Origin: Promerops cafer
Taxonomy: Eukaryota; Chordata; Aves; Passeriformes; Nectariniidae
NCBI GenBank assembly: GCA_013398275.1
Contig: VZSE01012476.1
Coordinates: forward strand, 1-64,000
Length of the DNA stretch: 64,000 bases
Direction: 5' to 3'
Part shown: in pieces, positions 60,701 to 64,000 of the stretch
Numbering within the stretch: the stretch's first letter is position 1
Layout of the letters: the number at the start of each line of letters is the position of its first letter
Notes under the pieces: model-generated
What the model saw: only the letters and a program-made list of their open reading frames with translations
Database searches by the model: none
What the model was told of the DNA's origin: nothing
Program-made: the position numbers and the translations under genes

Positions 60701-63700
60701 TAATAACAAATACTTTAAAAATATTATTACTTAGTTTATCCCTGATCTGGCAAAAGCTGTCCTGACAGTTTTGCCTGCTGAAGAACTGGAGCTGTGGCAT
60801 TTTACACCAGGAGAGGATCCTGCTCCTTGGTTGTTTTTCCACTGTACATTCTTTTGCCTTTATTCGGCTTATTTTGTGTCTTCCTTCTAAAATCAGCTTT
60901 ATGTAGGACAGATTGCACAACATAGTGATACAGGTTAAAGCCATGATATGGGCTGTTGTCATTTGTGGATCATGGTGTTCCAGCTCCCACAAAGGTTTTG
61001 TTCTTACACAGAAGGTTGTATAAGGATACTAATGTGGCTTAATAAATACTTAGCTAAACTCAAGGCTTAACCTTTTTTCTTGCATTCTGAAACTACTAAC
61101 TGGAAAGCATTGCTTCTGTTTAAATTTTAATATGCTCCTACCACGGAGCATGAGGGACATGGTAAAGGTCTACAAAAATATAGTCCTCTTTATGTTGTTT
61201 GTTTCTGTTTATCATAAAATACATTCATATACATTTGCGCTTCCAAAACATTTGTCTTTCAACAAGTAACGTGCTTGTATGACTATAACACAAAATGTGG
61301 GAATTTCTAATGTGTTAATTTTAATTATTATACTGTATTCATTTTTTGCCTTGAACTATTCCTTTTTGCAGTATTTTTCCATTATATATAGTAGGGCTCC
61401 AGTAATATTCCAGTAATACAGTAGGGCTCTGTCATTCCACTGAACATGGGGATGGGAAAAGAGAAAACAGAAAATGTACCACTTATCTTATATTTTAACA
61501 TACAGTAGTATTTAACACATGGTAATATTTCAAGCAGGAGATGCTTAAGTTGGTTATTTTAGATCTATTTTTAAGCTGTTACCTAATTTTATTTATTTGT
61601 AGCAAAATATGTGGATTCCAAGTTAAGAGCTGGTAATAAAGAAGCAACAGATGAAGAGCTGGAAAGAATCCTTGACAAAATAATGATCATATTTAGATTC
61701 ATTCATGGTAAGAAATAGCAGTTCACTGTTGATGTAATTAAAACTGTTCCCCTTGCTACTAGCAGGGCTGCTTTCCTCTGGATGCAAGAGATCTTTTTCA
61801 GCATGAAATTCTGCTTAACTTGGTCTTTAATTCAGGTAGCCTTACACCTGAACGAGCACAATAAATATACTGGGGAGGACAAATAGTTCTGTGGAGGTTG
61901 GCAAGCTACAGACCTTTCAGAGTCTTGTGAGTGGAGACCTAAGAGTTAGAGGTGTTGCTGCAAGTTTATTAACATAAACATGGCTGTAACCACAACTTCT
62001 CTAATGAAAATACAGACTTTATTTTTCCTGTCCACTTATGTATGTTGTAGGTACAAAGCATGAAAACTCAGCAACTTTTCTTGACTTCTCTTTTCTTGTC
62101 ATAGCTGAGAAGGAACACAGAGGAGGGCTCAGAATGACAGGAAAAATTGTCATTGCTGAGTTTCACTGCCTTTGAAATGCATTTCCCTCATGTATGTCTC
62201 TGAGCAAAACCCTTGAATGTGTTAGAAATTTTTTTCTAGATTATTATCAGAAAAAACAGTGGTATAATCCAATACAGATGCATTGTCACTGCTCTGAGGG
62301 AAGTGGAATGTGTATCCTGGGCTGGGATTGAATATCAGGAATTACCTAATTCTGTATTAGTTTATCTGAGATCTGTGGGGTTCTCTCCTCACAAAAATCC
62401 CAAACAAGTACCACGTGATGGGAAAGCAGTCAAGTCATAAAGTAGTATCATTTGCATAATTGAATCATAATTGCATGATTTGTCAGATGGAAATGGTGAA
62501 TGAAAACAGTTGTACTGGCAGCTTGTCAACCTTAGAGGTTAATTTTTGTTAATCTGAAACTTTCACCAACTCTTTTTCTCTTCATATTTTTTGTAGTACT
62601 GAGCTAAAAGCACGGATTTTATTTTGAGCTGTGTAGTACATAAGAGCTCTTTCAAGAGCAGATGATAATTAGTACGTAGTTTCTAGGCATTGGCCTTTTT
62701 GATAATATCTTGATGCAGCTGGTTCATGAAACTTCATCAGGACAGGATGGGGAAGGAAGAAGACTATCATAAGAAGCACTAAATTGGAAGGTGTTTGCAA
62801 GGAGTTATGAGGGGCTACTGTAGGCAGCACAAGTAGTGGCTTGGGTTACAGTAAATTTGTTCCTCTCCAAAGGGAAACACCTTGCTGGTATCTTTGCACT
62901 GTAAATAGGGAGAAGCTCGGGTTTAAGGCATGGAAGTTTGTGAGTATGTATATGACTCCATTTCAAAAGACTATTGGCAAACCATGTGAGAAGACTTCTG
63001 TTATTTTCTTTCCCTTAGGCTTTTAAAATACATTCTTTAATACATAGAAAACTAAATCAGACCAGTGGAGGGAGAATGTTCTTCTGGACCCCAGAGTAAT
63101 TTCGTGTGTTTTGCAGCTGATCCAATGGGAAATACAAGGCAGCCCAAGTTCCTGGGGCAGAAATAAAAATAAATAAGTAAATATTTTGCAAAATACATTA
63201 AAATTATTAAAATATAAAAAGAACAAAATGTCTACATATTTTTCTTCACTGCTGCATATTGAATATTGTTCTGCTAATCAGCTTTTCATGAGAAAGGCTT
63301 GTCACAAACCTGAAGGGCAGTGATGCAGATAGAACGTATAATTTAATTTCATTTTATTTTTTGTTTCAATTTCCTTACAGGGAAAGATGTGTTTGAGGCA
63401 TTTTATAAGAAAGACTTGGCCAAAAGACTGCTGGTTGGAAAAAGTGCATCAGTAGATGCTGAGAAGTCCATGTTGTCAAAGCTTAAACATGGTAGGTGTC
63501 TTCAGATGTGTTAAATTTGTATTACTTTTTGGCATGCAGATTTGGAATCCCTATTTTCTTACGCTTTTAAGAGGTGACAAGTTTTTAGTTATAGCTGTTC
63601 AGCTCTTAACTTAAATATTTAGGGAGGGTGTGTATATATATGTGTATGTATATATATGTGTACATATATATATGTGTGTGTATGTATATATATCAGACCT

Positions 63701-64000
63701 TTCATTATGCTCAGCAAGAATTATTAGGCTGACTTCTTAGGTATGAGCCTAGTTTATTTAATGTACCTACAGAGGAGCAAAATCCTGAAAATGTACCTAT
63801 TTGTGGGTGCTCTGTAACCAGTTAAATGTGGCTCAGCTGTCTCGGGTTAAATGTTTATCACTTGTTCAGTGCTTCTTTGTAATTGTGGGATCTCTGCTTT
63901 TTTTGTGTGTGTGACAGAATGTGGTGCTGCTTTTACCAGCAAACTGGAGGGCATGTTCAAGGACATGGAACTGTCCAAAGATGTCATGGTACAGTTCAAG
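39663..64000 (+). CDS. CUL4A: CUL4A, cullin-4A (partial: exon 1 unseen, 3' part beyond window)
   Basis: CUL4A is the scaffold of CRL4 E3 ubiquitin ligases. Its N-terminal cullin repeats bind DDB1 and substrate receptors; its C-terminal cullin homology domain binds RBX1 and is neddylated. Thirteen exons (39663-39778, 43035-43138, 45196-45265, 47029-47102, 48531-48693, 50437-50526, 50966-51048, 54164-54231, 57398-57516, 59979-60171, 61603-61707, 63381-63491, 63918-64000) join in frame, about 459 residues with no stop. They span RPKLPDNYTQDTWQKLHEAV, three cullin repeats and the start of the cullin homology domain (FEAFYKKDLAKRLLVGKSAS). The protein is almost identical to human CUL4A where I can recall it; I favour 4A over 4B by the PCID2 neighbour. 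All introns are GT-AG except 43139-45195, which is AT-AC. The RBX1-binding and neddylation parts lie beyond 64000. Confidence 0.97.
43035..43138 (+). CDS. CUL4A: CUL4A coding exon 3 (before the AT-AC intron)
   Basis: The acceptor is gatttttag; 104 nt, phase 0 to 2. It encodes AVENLCSYKVSATLYKQLRQ then VCEEHVKAQILPFR and two bases of Glu. ATATCCTTTTG follows directly and there is no in-frame GT donor. Confidence 0.96.
43139..45195 (+). other. CUL4A: U12-type AT-AC intron of CUL4A (2057 nt)
   Basis: It starts ATATCCTTTTG, a full match to the AT-AC minor-class donor. It ends TTTTCCTTAAT (45174-45184), nearly perfect for the U12 branch site, about 12 bases before the terminal AC. The join restores LPFREDSLDS, the conserved cullin-4 sequence. 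Confidence 0.95.
45196..45265 (+). CDS. CUL4A: CUL4A coding exon 4 (after the AT-AC intron)
   Basis: The exon is preceded by gctgtac. Its first base completes Glu, then DSLDSLLFLKKINKCWQDHC and RQM follow; donor aaatg|gtaagt. 70 nt, phase 2 to 0. Confidence 0.95.
47029..47102 (+). CDS. CUL4A: CUL4A coding exon 5
   Basis: The acceptor is ttatatttcag and the donor atatg|gtaggt; 74 nt, phase 0 to 2. It encodes IMIRSIFLFLDRTYVLQNSV then LPSI and a split Trp. This is the classic cullin FLDRTYV segment. Confidence 0.97.
48531..48693 (+). CDS. CUL4A: CUL4A coding exon 6
   Basis: The acceptor is attcacatag and the donor ctccag|gtcagt; 163 nt, phase 2 to 0. It encodes DMGLELFRNHIISDKQVQTK, TIDGILLLIERERNGEAVDR and SLLRSLLSMLSDLQ. 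Confidence 0.97.
49566..49641 (-). mobile_element. CR1 LINE 3' fragment in CUL4A intron
   Basis: The minus-strand reading contains the CR1 tail ('aggccccttccaatccaaac' followed by cattctatca). It is short and 5'-truncated. Confidence 0.75.
50437..50526 (+). CDS. CUL4A: CUL4A coding exon 7
   Basis: The acceptor is ttgagccag and the donor agagag|gtacgt; 90 nt, phase 0 to 0. It encodes VYKESFEQRFLEETNCLYAA then EGQRLMQERE. Confidence 0.97.
50966..51048 (+). CDS. CUL4A: CUL4A coding exon 8
   Basis: The acceptor is tcttgttag and the donor acaca|gtgagt; 83 nt, phase 0 to 2. It encodes VPEYLHHVNKRLEEEGDRVI then TYLDHST and a split Gln. Confidence 0.97.
54164..54231 (+). CDS. CUL4A: CUL4A coding exon 9
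   Basis: The acceptor is cctaattcag. The donor aaaag|gtattt is followed by a long T run, which may help a weak donor. 68 nt, phase 2 to 1. It encodes KPLIACVEKQLLGEHLSAIL then QK. Confidence 0.96.
55996..56384 (+). mobile_element. CR1 LINE 3' fragment (about 390 bp) in CUL4A intron
   Basis: It contains 'gggttattcagcatgggaaa', 'gtgaccttccagtacttaaa', 'gtgttcaaggccaggttgga' and the tail 'cccttccaatccaagccttt' with ctatgattctttga. The orientation matches the gene. This is the longest CR1 piece in the window; it has no open reading frame of note. Confidence 0.92.
57276..57327 (+). repeat. 20-bp tandem repeat, 2.6 copies, upstream of CUL4A exon 10
   Basis: The unit ggcatcttctctctctaaga is repeated twice, then a partial third copy follows. 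It ends about 70 bases before the acceptor of exon 10. Its pyrimidine-rich units resemble splice-acceptor tracts. Confidence 0.9.
57398..57516 (+). CDS. CUL4A: CUL4A coding exon 10
   Basis: The acceptor is taatttttttag and the donor atcaag|gtattt; 119 nt, phase 1 to 0. It encodes LDSLLDENRISDLTQTYQLF then SRVKGGQQILLQHWSEYIK. Confidence 0.97.
58965..59036 (+). mobile_element. Short CR1 3' tail in CUL4A intron
   Basis: 'ggtctcttccagcccaaacg' followed by attctgtgat is a CR1 terminus. Only about 70 bases are recognisable. Confidence 0.6.
59979..60171 (+). CDS. CUL4A: CUL4A coding exon 11
   Basis: The acceptor is tgttttacag and the donor gatag|gtacac; 193 nt, phase 0 to 1. It encodes NFGTTIVVNPEKDKDMVQEL, LDFKDKVDHIIEVCFQKNEK and FINLMKESFETFINKRPNKP. 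Confidence 0.97.
60262..60500. other. GC-rich island in CUL4A intron, no gene
   Basis: This stretch starts about 90 bases after exon 11. It is markedly richer in G+C (aagccgggggtgtggcggg) than the AT-rich intron around it and contains CpGs. No exon with correct phase or known motif is seen. It may be a small insertion of an unrecognised repeat. Confidence 0.35.
61603..61707 (+). CDS. CUL4A: CUL4A coding exon 12
   Basis: The acceptor is tttatttgtag and the donor tcatg|gtaaga; 105 nt, phase 1 to 1. It encodes KYVDSKLRAGNKEATDEELE then RILDKIMIIFRFIH. Confidence 0.97.
63381..63491 (+). CDS. CUL4A: CUL4A coding exon 13
   Basis: The acceptor is tttccttacag and the donor acatg|gtaggt; 111 nt, phase 1 to 1. 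It encodes KDVFEAFYKKDLAKRLLVGK then SASVDAEKSMLSKLKH, the highly conserved start of the cullin homology domain. Confidence 0.98.
63628..63693. repeat. TA/TG mixed microsatellite
   Basis: Alternating tgtgta and tatata tracts run for about 65 bases in the intron between CUL4A exons 13 and 14. A length-variable marker is likely. Confidence 0.9.
63918..64000 (+). CDS. CUL4A: CUL4A coding exon 14 (cut by window end)
   Basis: The acceptor is gtgtgtgacag; phase 1 start. It encodes ECGAAFTSKLEGMFKDMELS then KDVMVQFK and is still open at the last base. The rest of the gene is to the right. Confidence 0.96.

Overview
The window is nuclear DNA from a bird. It has long introns, short 3' fragments of CR1 LINEs whose tails read like 'cccttccaacccaaaccattctgtgat', and an LTR of a type I recall from songbird genomes, so a passerine is likely. 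Three genes can be read exon by exon with intact frames and correct splice phases. They match the conserved vertebrate block PROZ - PCID2 - CUL4A, known in mammals from the F7/F10/PROZ cluster.

Layout. Positions 1-14.6 kb are mostly intergenic. They hold an LTR with a one-base N beside it, and two pieces that look like a decayed vitamin-K-dependent factor gene: a promoter plus signal-peptide exon at 2.5-2.85 kb, and a frameshifted EGF-like exon at 4.77-4.89 kb. PROZ (protein Z) is on the plus strand at 14.80-24.90 kb: 8 coding exons, 407 residues. PCID2 is on the minus strand at 26.30-38.09 kb: 14 coding exons, 400 residues. A CpG-rich bidirectional promoter lies at about 37.6-39.4 kb and contains a run of 174 N. 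CUL4A is on the plus strand from about 39 kb and runs off the right end. Thirteen coding exons (2-14 if numbered as in mammals) are visible; the first coding exon is not and is probably inside the N run.

How the genes relate. PROZ encodes a secreted, catalytically dead serine-protease homologue, the cofactor of protein Z-dependent protease inhibitor (ZPI) in blood. PCID2 is the PCI-domain subunit of the TREX-2 mRNA-export complex. CUL4A is the scaffold of CRL4 ubiquitin ligases. PROZ and PCID2 converge and their poly(A) signals lie within about 50 bp of each other. PCID2 and CUL4A diverge from one CpG island.

Most notable observations: (1) PCID2 and CUL4A each carry one AT-AC intron with textbook U12 donor and branch-site sequence, and the reading frames only work with those boundaries; (2) the PROZ promoter and signal exon have a second copy 12 kb upstream, followed by a broken EGF exon, which suggests a tandem duplicate that decayed or an alternative PROZ first exon; (3) all three catalytic-triad positions of this protein Z are replaced. 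I found no CRISPR arrays, tRNAs, rRNAs or prokaryotic features.
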